From Proteromonas lacertae (taxonomy: Eukaryota; Sar; Bigyra; Opalinata; Proteromonadidae): a DNA stretch of 27,256 bases. A model generated the notes under the pieces. The model was not told where the DNA came from and did no database searches. It saw only the letters and a program-made list of their open reading frames with translations. Where the stretch lies: positions 1-27,256 of the forward strand of contig NGBS01000389.1 of the NCBI GenBank assembly GCA_002245135.1. Direction: 5' to 3'. Both the position numbers and the translations under genes were made by a program. Below, in pieces: positions 18,560 to 27,256 of the stretch; the first letter of the stretch is position 1; every line of letters begins with the position of its first letter.

Positions 18560-21346
18560 ATGTATAATAATGAGTCATTAAATGCAGCTAGTAGTTCATA
18601 TGTAACCATTGAGCTTCCACCAAGGTATTTCATTTCCTAATAATGTTTAGGAAAGCTTCAACAATGGTTAGTACAACTCAAGCTTATAAAAAAGGTCCAC
18701 GTTTAACACATACAAATTCCATGGTCATTAATAGAATGAAAGCATTGCCGTATTTCGTAATAGATTTATAAAACAAATAGTAAATTTGGAGGTAAACCAA
18801 TCAGCTCATACTTCGGTGAAGTTATTGCACCAGTATTTACGTATAGATAATAGCAATATATTGCTTCAGGTTGTTCTTAAACATGATGCAGTGGTTTACA
18901 GTCGCTACGTTAATGTTTCCAGGTGAACTTGAAATAAAATTACCAGCTATATTGCTATCCACAATATTAGGCACAATGGTTGGTCAAATCGTCAGTTCAA
19001 GTATATCTAATTATCCAAGTTCAATCTTTCAGACAAGTATTGAAAGTATTCCATTCATCGTACCATATGCAGCGACAGTAATTAAAAACGACAAATTGAA
19101 TTTAGAAACAAAAGCAGCTACTATTCTATGTGGTTTAGCTTTAGAAAATATTTGTGTTGGAGTTATTGCATTAATATTAAGTTTCTTAAAAATGGGTAAA
19201 ATATTACATTATCTACCAGGTCCAGTAAGTTCTGGTGCATTTGCTGTAGTTGGTTGGTGTTTATATCAATATAGCTACAATATTGCAGTTGGTGAAGATT
19301 TATCATTTGATGTTTTTAAGCATCATAAATATTATATATTTTTACTGTTGAATTTTAGTGGATTATTTTTGTATTTACTTTGTGCTTTAAGACCAAGAGT
19401 TTATAATTTTCCAATATATCTAATTGTTTGTATATATATATAATTTAATATTTATATTTTAATATTTAGCGACCATTATATTTCATATTGTATTAGCAAT
19501 AACAGGAACTTCAATCACAAGAGCTCAGGAGTTAGAATGGTTAATGGAACCACCACCTTCAGAAATGTTTTACTTCTTTTACCAAACCATCAATCCAGCT
19601 AAATGTAATTGGTCGCATTTATTCTCAAACAGTTTGAATTTATTCTTAGGTTCTTTAATGGGTCCTATCTTAAACACTGGTATCAATACGATTGTATTGG
19701 ATAAATTATTCCAAGGAAGATCTAATTTAGATAAAGTATATAGAACCTTAGGTATCAATGGAATTATTGGTGGAGTATTTGGTGGAATGACATGTAATTT
19801 GTCATGTAGTGGAAGTGGATTTCATAGAGCTTGTGGTGGTACGAAAAGATTGTCCACTATTGTATTATGTGTATTAACCGCATGTATTATATTTTATATT
19901 ATATTATTTTATTTTATTTTATAGTTTTATTCTTTATTCCTCCAATAATGTCTGTTGTTTCGTATGTTCCAAGATTTGTACTGGGAAGTGTATTTGTGAA
20001 TATGGGAATTGATTTCTTATTTGTATTTTATTATATATTTTATTTTATATTAAAATAGTCTAATTTATATTATCCATTATTTAATGTGTCTAAATTAGAA
20101 TATTTAATTATATTGGTTATTTTAATCGTCTCAATATTCACTAGTTTAACAGTTGGTGTAGTTGTTGGAATTATCTTATGTTTCATTGTTTATATTTATA
20201 ACACCGCTCAATCTCAATTCATCAGTATTGAAACTGATAATTTATCAATGTCTAGTGGAGTTTTACATTCATTAATTGATATTGTGAAGATTCAAAAGAA
20301 ATCTCATCATATAGCGAAATATTATCAATTAAATGGATATATATTCTTTGCACCATCATATGATATTTCAGACCATATTTCTCATGATGTATATATAAAT
20401 ATATTATTTATTATCATTTTATTTATAGATTGAAACACATAATAACGATTCAAATATTCCTTCTATTTCACATGTCATTATTGATTTTTCAAAAGCTTCT
20501 GGTATGGATACTACTGCAATCAGTGTGTTTATTGATATGACTGATTCATTGTTACAAGATGGAATTAATGTCATATTCGTATTAGTAAATTTAAAGTATA
20601 TATATATATTAATAATAAATAAATAAAATAGAAAACGAACAGCAATATTAAATCAAGTTAAAAACAAACCAGGTTTTGCTAAAGAAACAACAGCCAAATT
20701 CAAAATATTCCCAGATCCATGTGAAGCAATGTATTATTGTGAAAATGACTTAAAAACGTATGGTGATGCATATAATCCAGTTGATTATCAACAATATACA
20801 AATCAACATTTATACAAACTTAGTAAATTGCTAAGAATGTTGCCAAGAATGGCTGATAAGATGGCTATGAAAGTAGTGTTATATTGCATAAGAGAAGGTT
20901 TAGGTAAGTTGATCAGAGTAGAGTCTGGTCAAATCATTTATAGAAAATACACACAAAGTGAAGGTATTTTCATATTATGTGAAGGAAGAATGTCTGCTAT
21001 TATTGATAACTTTGATGTTATGGCTGATGAGCGTAGAAGTTCTGTATTTAACACTTTAATCCACACAACTGAAAGTAATACAATTTGGACTATTACTTCA
21101 CCAGGACTGATGGTTGGCTCTATTCCTGAAAGAGGATTCTTGAGTCTTCATGTTGAGACAGTAATTACACAAGAAAAGACTATTCTTTATCATTTACCGT
21201 TTGATTCTTTATTGCAATTGGAAAAAGTTAGTCCTGAAAGAGCTTCTATGCTATATTCATGGGTTAAGAAAAGTAGATTAAGAATTATCAACTATATGCA
21301 TGAAAGAGTGGTGTATAGTAAACAATATATTAAAGGTTCAGATTAA
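18560..21346 (+). CDS. SLC26/SulP-family transporter with STAS and cyclic-nucleotide-binding-like domains
   Basis: Nine exons (18560-18624, 18651-18749, 18781-18840, 18870-19429, 19470-19883, 19925-20022, 20059-20388, 20429-20595, 20632-21346), eight introns of 26-41 nt, all in phase, give 835 aa. Residues about 80-440 form the multi-pass SulP core (IKLPAILLSTILGTMVGQI, LPGPVSSGAFAVVGW, VRF-like FIPPIMSVVSYVPR). A STAS domain follows (HVIIDFSKASGMDTTAIS, INVIFVLVNLKKR), then a cNMP-binding-like fold (IRVESGQIIYRKYTQSEG, FILCEGRMSAI, and a C-terminal helix SPERASMLYSWVKK). The same order SulP-STAS-cNMP occurs in fungal proteins such as yeast YGR125W (Vsb1), linked to vacuolar basic amino-acid storage, so a vacuolar anion or amino-acid transporter is likely; the substrate is inferred only. 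Key Arg/Glu of a true cAMP pocket are not clearly kept, so the last domain may be structural. Stop TAA. Confidence 0.9.
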
Positions 21347-21438
21347 TAAATTAATGATTATATTGTTATTGTTGTTTTTTTACTTTGTCCCAAATATTAA
21401 TAAATTATTTATCGTTTTACTACATTTCATTTTTTCTT

Positions 21439-23271
21439 ATGAGTCAGTTGCGTAAGCTACAGGGTATTTTTATCTCCATTTATTTTACATCTTAGCTGAG
21501 ATTGATAAACTACTGAAGAAAATTGCAGAGGGTTTTGTAGTTTTTGAAGATATATGGGATAAAGTATGCCCCGTCGCTCATTTTCTCTAGGTATATTCTT
21601 CTACAACACAAGCACAAAAAGAAAAGTACGAATCCGACCTAAAAAAGGAGATAAAGAAACTACAGCGATTTAGGGAACAAGTGCGTAGTTACCTCTCAAA
21701 TGATGACATCAAGGTAAAATTTAAATTTTAATAATCTATCTGTAGGATAAAAAGCAACTAGAGGAAGCTAAAGCAAAAATCGAGAGAAAGATGGAAGAAT
21801 TCAAGAAGTGTGAGCAGGAGACAAAGACAAAAGCATACAGTAAACTAGGACTATCGCGAGACACTACAGATCCAGAAACAGTATTGATAAATTAAAGATT
21901 AAATTCATATTATCATAAATAGAAAGCCATTTTTGAAGCAACAGATTTTATTCGAGATTGTTTAAGTCAGTTACAAAAGCAGTTGGAAATTTATGACAGT
22001 GAAATTCAAACACAACAGAATAAAAAGAAAAAAGACTTTGAACAGATTGAAATGCTTGAAAATACAATCACAAATCATAAATTCCACATTAAAAAACTCG
22101 AACAGGTATTTATACTTAAAATAATTGTATTATAAATAGATGTTGAGATTAATTGAAAATCGACAACTTGAACCAAGTGTAGTAGAGAAGATACGAGATG
22201 CTGTAGAGTATTACATTCAAGAAAATCAAACAGAAGACTTTACATTTGATGATGAGTGTTATGAAGGAATAGATTTAGATATTGTTCCAGTAGATATTCA
22301 GGTAGGTGGAAATGATGATGATTCAGCTTCAGTAAGTTCAGATTCCGTATCAGTATCAACAGGTAAAACAAATCCAAGTATATTATTATTTCCATATATT
22401 TTTTCCGTTTTGTTTTAATAATTTTCATTTTATTTCTTATTGTTATGTATTATATTTGTATAGACAATGTATCAAGATCACAGTCTACCAAAGGAAATGA
22501 AAGTATAAAGCCTTCCACTTTACCACAATCAAATTCCACAAATAACAACAACACATCATCACTTACAGCAACAAATTTAAAAACATTATCTTCTACAACT
22601 AATAATAATAATAATAATAAACATAATAATAATAATACTATTTCCCAACCAGCTCCTATTGTTCAACCGACATTAGTGGATTATTCAAAGATTATTAGAA
22701 ATGTTCCAAAAGAAATACCAAAATCAATTTCAGATATAAATAATGATAGAATAAAAGGATCAAAATGTATATTTATTATTATTATATTATTATTATTATT
22801 ATATATGTATATATAGCTGCAATAATTAAAGATACTCCTTACACACCTGAACAATGCTTGAAAGGCTTGAATGCAGGATTTAAACATTACCCAACCCCTG
22901 AAGATTATCGAACTCCAATGCCATATAAACCACGTAATGCATATACACCCAAAATAGATGGATTATTATTCCAACCTTTATTCTTAGAGAAGCAAATGAA
23001 GAATTTAGATATTAATACTTTATTAATTCCATTTTATTTTCAAAAACATACATATCAACAGTATTTAGCTGCAAAACAGTTGAAACAGAATTCATGGAGG
23101 TTTCATAAGAAGTATCAGACTTGGTTTCAAAGACATGAAGAACCGCTTGTCACTAATGAAGAATATGAACAAGGCACTTATGTATTTTTTGATTATGAGT
23201 CAAATTGGGAACCTCGAGTGAAAAGTAATTTTACATTTGAATATCAATATTTGGAAGATGAGTTAGTGTAG
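21439..23271 (+). CDS. CNOT3: CNOT3 / NOT3-NOT5 subunit of the CCR4-NOT deadenylase complex
   Basis: Eight exons (21439-21463, 21496-21563, 21591-21713, 21746-21880, 21923-22105, 22140-22362, 22464-22766, 22817-23271), introns 32, 27, 32, 42, 34, 101 and 50 nt, all in phase: 504 aa. The N-terminal coiled coil matches human CNOT3 nearly word for word (MSQLRKLQAEIDKLLKKI, FEDIWDK, QKEKYESDLKKEIKKLQR, ETKTKAYSKLGL, VEYYI). The C-terminal NOT box is equally clear (YLAAKQLKQNSWRFHKKY, WFQRHEEP, EYEQGTYVFFDYE, FTFEYQYLED). CNOT3 binds CNOT2 on the CNOT1 scaffold; its N-terminal helices sense non-optimal codons at the ribosomal E site. The linker is short and Asn/Ser/Thr-rich with polyAsn from AAT repeats (about 22600-22640), making the protein smaller than human (753 aa). 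Stop TAG. Confidence 0.97.
22598..22639 (+). repeat. AAT/AAC trinucleotide runs coding polyAsn in CNOT3
   Basis: Two short AAT runs separated by AAACAT encode polyAsn in the disordered linker. Such runs are prone to length change; they sit between the coiled coil and the NOT box and do not touch either. Confidence 0.8.
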
Positions 23272-23423
23272 TGAGAGTAGTTCATTTTTCTTACTTATGT
23301 AATAATGTTAATTCTACTCTTTCTATCTTGAAATTATTTCTCTTTTGTCTGTTTTGGTGAGAGATTAATATATATATACAGAATAAAATAAAATTAGCAT
23401 AAAAATGAATAGAAATAAAAAAA

Positions 23424-25139
23424 TTAAGGTTTATCTGTGGTTAATTTTCCATCAACATACCAGTATTCACCTGAAGATGCTACAAGTAAATCTGGAGTCT
23501 GTCCTTGACCATTATTATTAAATATAACTGAAGCAACACTCACATTTTCCATTTCAAAAGTCATCCATCCGTCTTTCTCTACTAGAGGTAAACCAGGCCA
23601 TGCAGGAGATTGTAATGGAGAATTATACCAGTAAACTGTAGTATATCCTTTACAATGCACTGTAATTGAGGTTGATGATGTGTTTTGTACTTCTGAAGGT
23701 TTTTCTTCAGCTGTCTCTGTTGGTTGTGATACTGAAGCTGATTCTTCTGCCTTTCGTTTTTCTTCTTCTTCAGCTGCCTTTCTCTTTTCTTCCTCTTCAG
23801 CTGCTTTTCGTTTTTCTTCTTCTTCAGCTGCTTTTCTCTTAGCTTCTTCCTCAGCTGCTTTTCTCTTAGCTTCTTCTTCAGCTGCTTTTCGTTTTTCTTC
23901 TTCTTCAGCTGCTTTTCTCTTTTCTTCCTCTTCAGCTGCTTTTCTCTTTTCTTCCTCTTCAGCTGCTTTTCGTTTTTCTTCTTCTTCAGCTGCTTTTCTC
24001 TTTTCTTCTTCCTCAGCTGCTTTTCTCTTAGCTTCTTCTTCAGCTGCTTTTCGTTTTTCTTCTTCTTCAGCTGCCTTTCTCTTTTCTTCCTCTTCAGCTG
24101 CTTTTCTCTTTTCTTCTTCTTCAGCTGCTTTTCTAGCGGCTTCTTCTTCTGCTGCCTTTCTAGCGGCTTCTTCTTCTGCTGCTTTTCTCTTTTCTTCCTC
24201 TTCAGCTGCTTTTCGTTTTTCTTCTTCTTCTGCTTTTCTCTTTTCTTCTTCCTCAGCCTTTCTCTTTTCTTCAGCTTTTCTAGCTTCCTCTTCAGCCTTT
24301 CGTTTCTCCTCTTCTTTACGTTTCTCTTCAGCTTTTCTTGCTTCTTCATTTTCATCAACCTTATTATTATTATCATCAACTACAGTGGTTGTAGTAGTAG
24401 TATCTTTATTATTTTCATCTTTATTTATATTATGTGTATTTACTATAGGTGATGTAACTTTCTTTTCCTTTTCTTCTAATCTCTTCTGTTTTTGTAATTC
24501 TCGTTCTTTTTTCTCTTGTTCATATTTTATTCTTTTTTCTTCACGTTCTTTTCTCCTTGCTTCTCTTTCCTCTTTTGCTTTGATTGCCTCTATACGACGC
24601 TTCTCTCTTTCTTCTTTTCTCTTACGATCTTCTTCCATTTTCTGTTTTCTGGCTTCTTCTTCTTCTTTTGCCTTTTTAATAGCCTTTTCACGGAGTATTC
24701 TTTCTTGCTCACGTTGTCTTTGTAGTTTTACTTTCTTAACTAAATCTTTTTCTCTTTTGTCTTCAGCTTCGAGTTTTTTATATTCTTGAATAAATTCTTT
24801 CTCTTCCTTTTTAAGAACTTTATCTTTTTCTTTTAGATCTTTCACTCTTTCCATTAATTGACTCAATTCTGCATTTCGTCTTTGTGTAATTTTATCTAGT
24901 TCCTCTGGTGGAGTTTTCTGTTTAGGTTTTTTGTTATTTTCATTTGCTATTATTACAATTAACAAAAATTATACTAGAGTCATATAAATCCACCAATTTA
25001 TCTACACTTCCGCTTGTACTATATTTCCATAATAAATAAGAACCAGCGGCAGCTGCTGCTCCAGCAATAACGATAGGTAAGGAATCTATTAAGAATAATT
25101 TGATAAAAATGCTCCAATACCTGAAAAAATTGAACTCAT
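23424..25139 (-). CDS. Membrane-anchored, long charged helix, CBM26-like starch/glycogen-binding protein
   Basis: Three exons (25139-25121, 25085-24975, 24946-23424), introns 35 and 28 nt, give 550 aa. Residues about 8-30 form one hydrophobic anchor (LPIVIAGAAAAAGSYLLW). From about 45 to 430 the chain is almost only Glu, Lys, Arg, Ala and Gln. Its second half has about 17 tandem 9-residue units (KAAEEEEKR with AAR or AKR variants), a period that fits a stable single alpha-helix better than a heptad coiled coil. The last about 90 residues are a carbohydrate-binding module of the CBM26/25 kind: ITVHCKGYTTVYWYN, SPAWPGLPL, DGWMTFEM, VIFNNNGQGQTPDLL, EYWYVDGK. CBM26 binds starch or glycogen alpha-glucan. 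The order (anchor, spacer, glucan binder) resembles mammalian STBD1, which ties glycogen to membranes using a CBM20. Role inferred: membrane-glycogen tether. Stop TAA. Confidence 0.85.
23750..24250 (-). repeat. Tandem 27-bp repeat array within the CBM26-protein gene
   Basis: About 17 units of 27 bp, coding KAAEEEEKR or close variants, with silent differences between units (for example TTTCGTTTTTC against TTTCTCTTTTC on the plus strand). The pattern of variants, with AAR pairs side by side, suggests growth by unequal exchange or slippage. It also creates long open frames on both strands that are not genes. Confidence 0.9.
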
Positions 25140-25329
25140 ATCTGAATGTCAATTACTTAACAAAACTACTAGAGAGATAAAGAGAAGTAAGAGTTTTAAG
25201 AAAAAATTCTATCAACTATACAGCTCAACTATTTGATTTATATAAATTTTTAAAAATTCTTAAACATGATGAGTCATCGAGCCAAGTTAAATTGGATTTG
25301 AACTTTGTTTTCTTAGCTTAATTCATTTT

Positions 25330-26518
25330 ATGTCAGGTATGAATAAGGATATGTTATGTTGTCGTAGATAAGAAATCAAAGCACCATCATAGAAAAGGCT
25401 CAACTGAAGAAGCTGACTCTTATTTCACAAAAAAGGCAGAGAAATATAGAGAAAAGCATGATGCATTAAAAGCTGCTTTAACTAAACTTATGGATAAATA
25501 TGGTATATTTAAAATTATTGTTGCTTAGACAGTCCAGATTTACCAGCAATTAAAAAACAATTACACATGATATCAAAATCTCTAAAGGTATCTCTAACAA
25601 TTCATGCAATATAGGCTATTGAAAATGATGAAGTAGAAGGAGATCCAGAAGATAGTATTAAACAGTATAATTATTTATAAAAGACATCTTATTATTTATA
25701 TTCTATACAGTATATCATCAGATCTTCGTAAAATCAGTAAGAAAATTGATCAACTAACTGAAGAATTATCCAAACCACCTCCAGAACCAGAAAAAAGTGA
25801 AAGTAGTGAAGAAGAAGACGATGAAGATGAGGAGGAGGAGGAGGAAGAAGAAGAAGAAGAAGAAGAAGAAGAAGAAGAAAAACCAAAGAAATCCATGAAA
25901 AACAAACACAAGAAAAGATCAATAGAAGAAGATAATACATGGGGAAGAACTGTATCTGGTGATCCAGAAAATCCCACCGAAAATATATGGGTAAAAAACC
26001 GTTTAAATATAATGAATTTAATAGAGACAAATAGAGAAGGTAAAAGAGAAGATGATACTTTGACAATTCCACCACAAGTATTGACGAATTATCCAGTGAA
26101 TATGAAGAAGAATCAAATATGTGCATGGTTATGGAACTCACAGAAACAAGTATTTATTATATATATATAATTTTTATTCCTTTTTTTTTACATTTATCTT
26201 ATTTATTATATATAGAGTTTCTTATCGTTTCATCTCTATTTCTTCTACCAAGATAAAGATGATAATGTACATAATGATGATGTAATGAGATATAATCGTC
26301 TAATATGGACAAGATACGGTATGTTTAAAGCACCTTGTAATGGTCAATTAATATTCATGTGGGATAATAAACTAAGCTTTAAGAAAGAGAAGGTTATTGA
26401 TATTTATACATTAATATTTAAATCTGATGAAGGTGAAGAATATTATAATGAATATTTACAGAGAGAAGAGAAGAAGAAGAAGGAATTGCAGAAACATTTA
26501 TCACCATTTGAAGTTGAA

Positions 26519-26562
<44 letters not shown>

Positions 26563-27161
26563 CATTTTTTTCTTCATTATATTATTATTATTATATATTA
26601 GGGTGGTATATTATATTGTGACGTATGTTGTTGTGAGCCAACTGATGAAGGCACTTCCTATACAATTCACTGTGAATGGACTGGAAAAATAGAAGGACAT
26701 TGTGAATGGTATATAACTTCAACATATGATCAATATCAAGAATTAGAAATTGATTTATTTGATCATTATGCTAAGAAATGTGCGAAATTACCTGACTTTC
26801 CTGCTTCTGTGTTAATTCCTACGAATGATACTCATATCTCTAGAAAACATACTTTTAATGAATGGCTTCAAGGTGTTATGTCTATTCCTAAATTAGCTGG
26901 TTCTTATGAAGTTAATTATTTATTGAGTTATAAAGAACATATTAGATTAGCGCAAAATATCATTTTTTTATATTCTTCTTTTCATTTCAGTAGTTTCTCT
27001 TAATTTGAGTGTGTTTTGTAAGAAAGATTTGTGATAATAATGATCGTTTGAAAGAAGTAGAAAGTAGGTCTAAAACTTTGATTGAAGATCCTGCTACTCC
27101 AAAAATTGTGCCTGAAGCACCACCTGACGCTGAAGACCCTTTGTCCTATTTACTTGATTAA
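25330..27161 (+). CDS. Coiled-coil / acidic / GOLD / PX-domain protein (510 aa)
   Basis: Eight exons (25330-25336, 25368-25502, 25529-25587, 25615-25664, 25711-26149, 26216-26518, 26602-26989, 27010-27161); introns 31, 26, 27, 46, 66, 83 and 20 nt, all in phase. The first about 110 residues are helical and charged (YREKHDALKAALTKLMDKY, LRKISKKIDQLTEEL). A run of about 20 Glu follows. Residues about 190-330 form a GOLD beta-sandwich (MKKNQICAWLWNSQKQ, YGMFKAPCNGQLIFMWDNK with SF and the Lys-rich turn that follow). Next is a PX domain (YTIHCEWTGKIEGHCEWYI, YQELEIDLFDHY, KLPDFPASVL, RKHTFNEWLQGVMSIPKL, YEVNYLL), which binds phosphoinositides on endosomes. The tail ends DAEDPLSYLLD. GOLD domains act in membrane-traffic cargo or lipid proteins, so an endosomal sorting or lipid-transfer adaptor is likely. 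The last intron, only 20 nt, is the weakest point; without it the frame stops at 27003. Confidence 0.8.
25829..25879 (+). repeat. GAG/GAA run coding polyGlu in the GOLD-PX gene
   Basis: A purine-only run of GAG then GAA triplets codes about 17-20 Glu between the coiled coil and the GOLD domain. It is likely variable in length between strains and creates false open frames on the opposite strand (Ser and Leu/Pro runs). Confidence 0.9.
26519..26601 (+). repeat. 83-nt intron with a long TA dinucleotide run
   Basis: Intron six of the GOLD-PX gene starts GTATAT, holds about 15 TA units, and ends ATTAG. It is about twice the usual intron length here, and the TA run explains the excess, so slippage probably lengthened it. 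Confidence 0.75.
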
Positions 27162-27256
27162 TAGCTACTCTTTTAACAAATATAACATATTTTATATTTT
27201 TTTTTGTTTTTTATTTTCATCTGTTAAATAGCTTATTATTTAGGTAATAAAGATAC

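Noticed and set aside
23680-24789. 369-codon open frame on the plus strand, rich in Ser/Phe/Ala
   Set aside because: It is the antisense of the KAAEEEEKR repeat; the 27-bp period keeps several frames open. The minus-strand frame has the anchor, the CBM26 module and consistent introns.
1-27256. Ciliate-type code (TAA/TAG as Gln) because of the tiny introns
   Set aside because: RACK1, CNOT3, SulP and others end at TAA or TAG exactly where homologues end, and none needs a readthrough of these codons.
1-27256. tRNA, rRNA, CRISPR array, transposon or virus-derived element
   Set aside because: No tRNA B-box-like sequence with matching arms, no rRNA-like block, no spaced repeat array, and no transposase, reverse transcriptase, integrase or capsid-like motif in any frame.

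Overview
This is a stretch of nuclear DNA from an A+T-rich unicellular eukaryote with small, closely packed genes. Evidence: RACK1, a CCR4-NOT subunit (CNOT3), a CHCHD2-type mitochondrial twin-CX9C protein, a Golgi GT13 N-acetylglucosaminyltransferase and an ABCC transporter, with many genes split by very short spliceosomal introns. I could place 41 introns by keeping frame and homology. All begin GTA (35 begin GTAT), 36 end TAG, and most are 26-45 nt. TAA and TAG act as stops, so this is not a ciliate with the usual reassigned code. I cannot name the lineage; an amoeboid or other free-living protist fits the EGF-repeat, BTB, GOLD-PX and multi-Tudor proteins.

Layout. 1-3.6 kb: ABCC transporter N-terminus (minus, runs off the left edge), CHCHD2-like gene (minus), and a GT13 glycosyltransferase (plus, divergent). 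All three carry apparent single-base frame breaks. 3.7-5.3 kb: BTB-domain protein (minus). 5.3-5.87 kb: 600 bp gap with a coding-like relic on the minus strand. 5.87-8.4 kb: two unknown genes in tandem (plus), the first with a C2H2 finger. 8.5-9.5 kb: RACK1 (minus, intronless). 9.8-13.8 kb: 1329-aa secreted EGF-type protein with three copies of an unrecognised module (minus, intronless). 13.95-17.15 kb: 1033-aa protein with a helical head and about 8-10 Tudor/Agenet-like barrels (minus, 4 exons). 17.3-18.2 kb: multi-pass membrane protein (plus). 18.56-21.35 kb: SLC26/SulP transporter with STAS and cyclic-nucleotide-binding-like domains (plus, 9 exons). 21.4-23.3 kb: CNOT3 (plus, 8 exons). 23.4-25.1 kb: membrane-anchored protein with a long charged helix and a C-terminal CBM26-like starch/glycogen-binding module (minus, 3 exons). 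25.3-27.16 kb: coiled-coil/acidic/GOLD/PX protein (plus, 8 exons).

There is no operon-like or island-like logic: these are independent housekeeping and lineage-specific genes. The most interesting items are four unusual protein architectures: the membrane-helix-CBM26 tether, which resembles mammalian STBD1 in layout; the GOLD-PX fusion; the multi-Tudor protein; and the triplicated EGF-flanked module. Also notable are a GT13 enzyme with an extra cysteine-rich tail, the tiny GTAT...TAG introns, and the concentration of frame breaks in the first 3.6 kb. I saw no viral or retroviral element, transposon, tRNA, rRNA or CRISPR.
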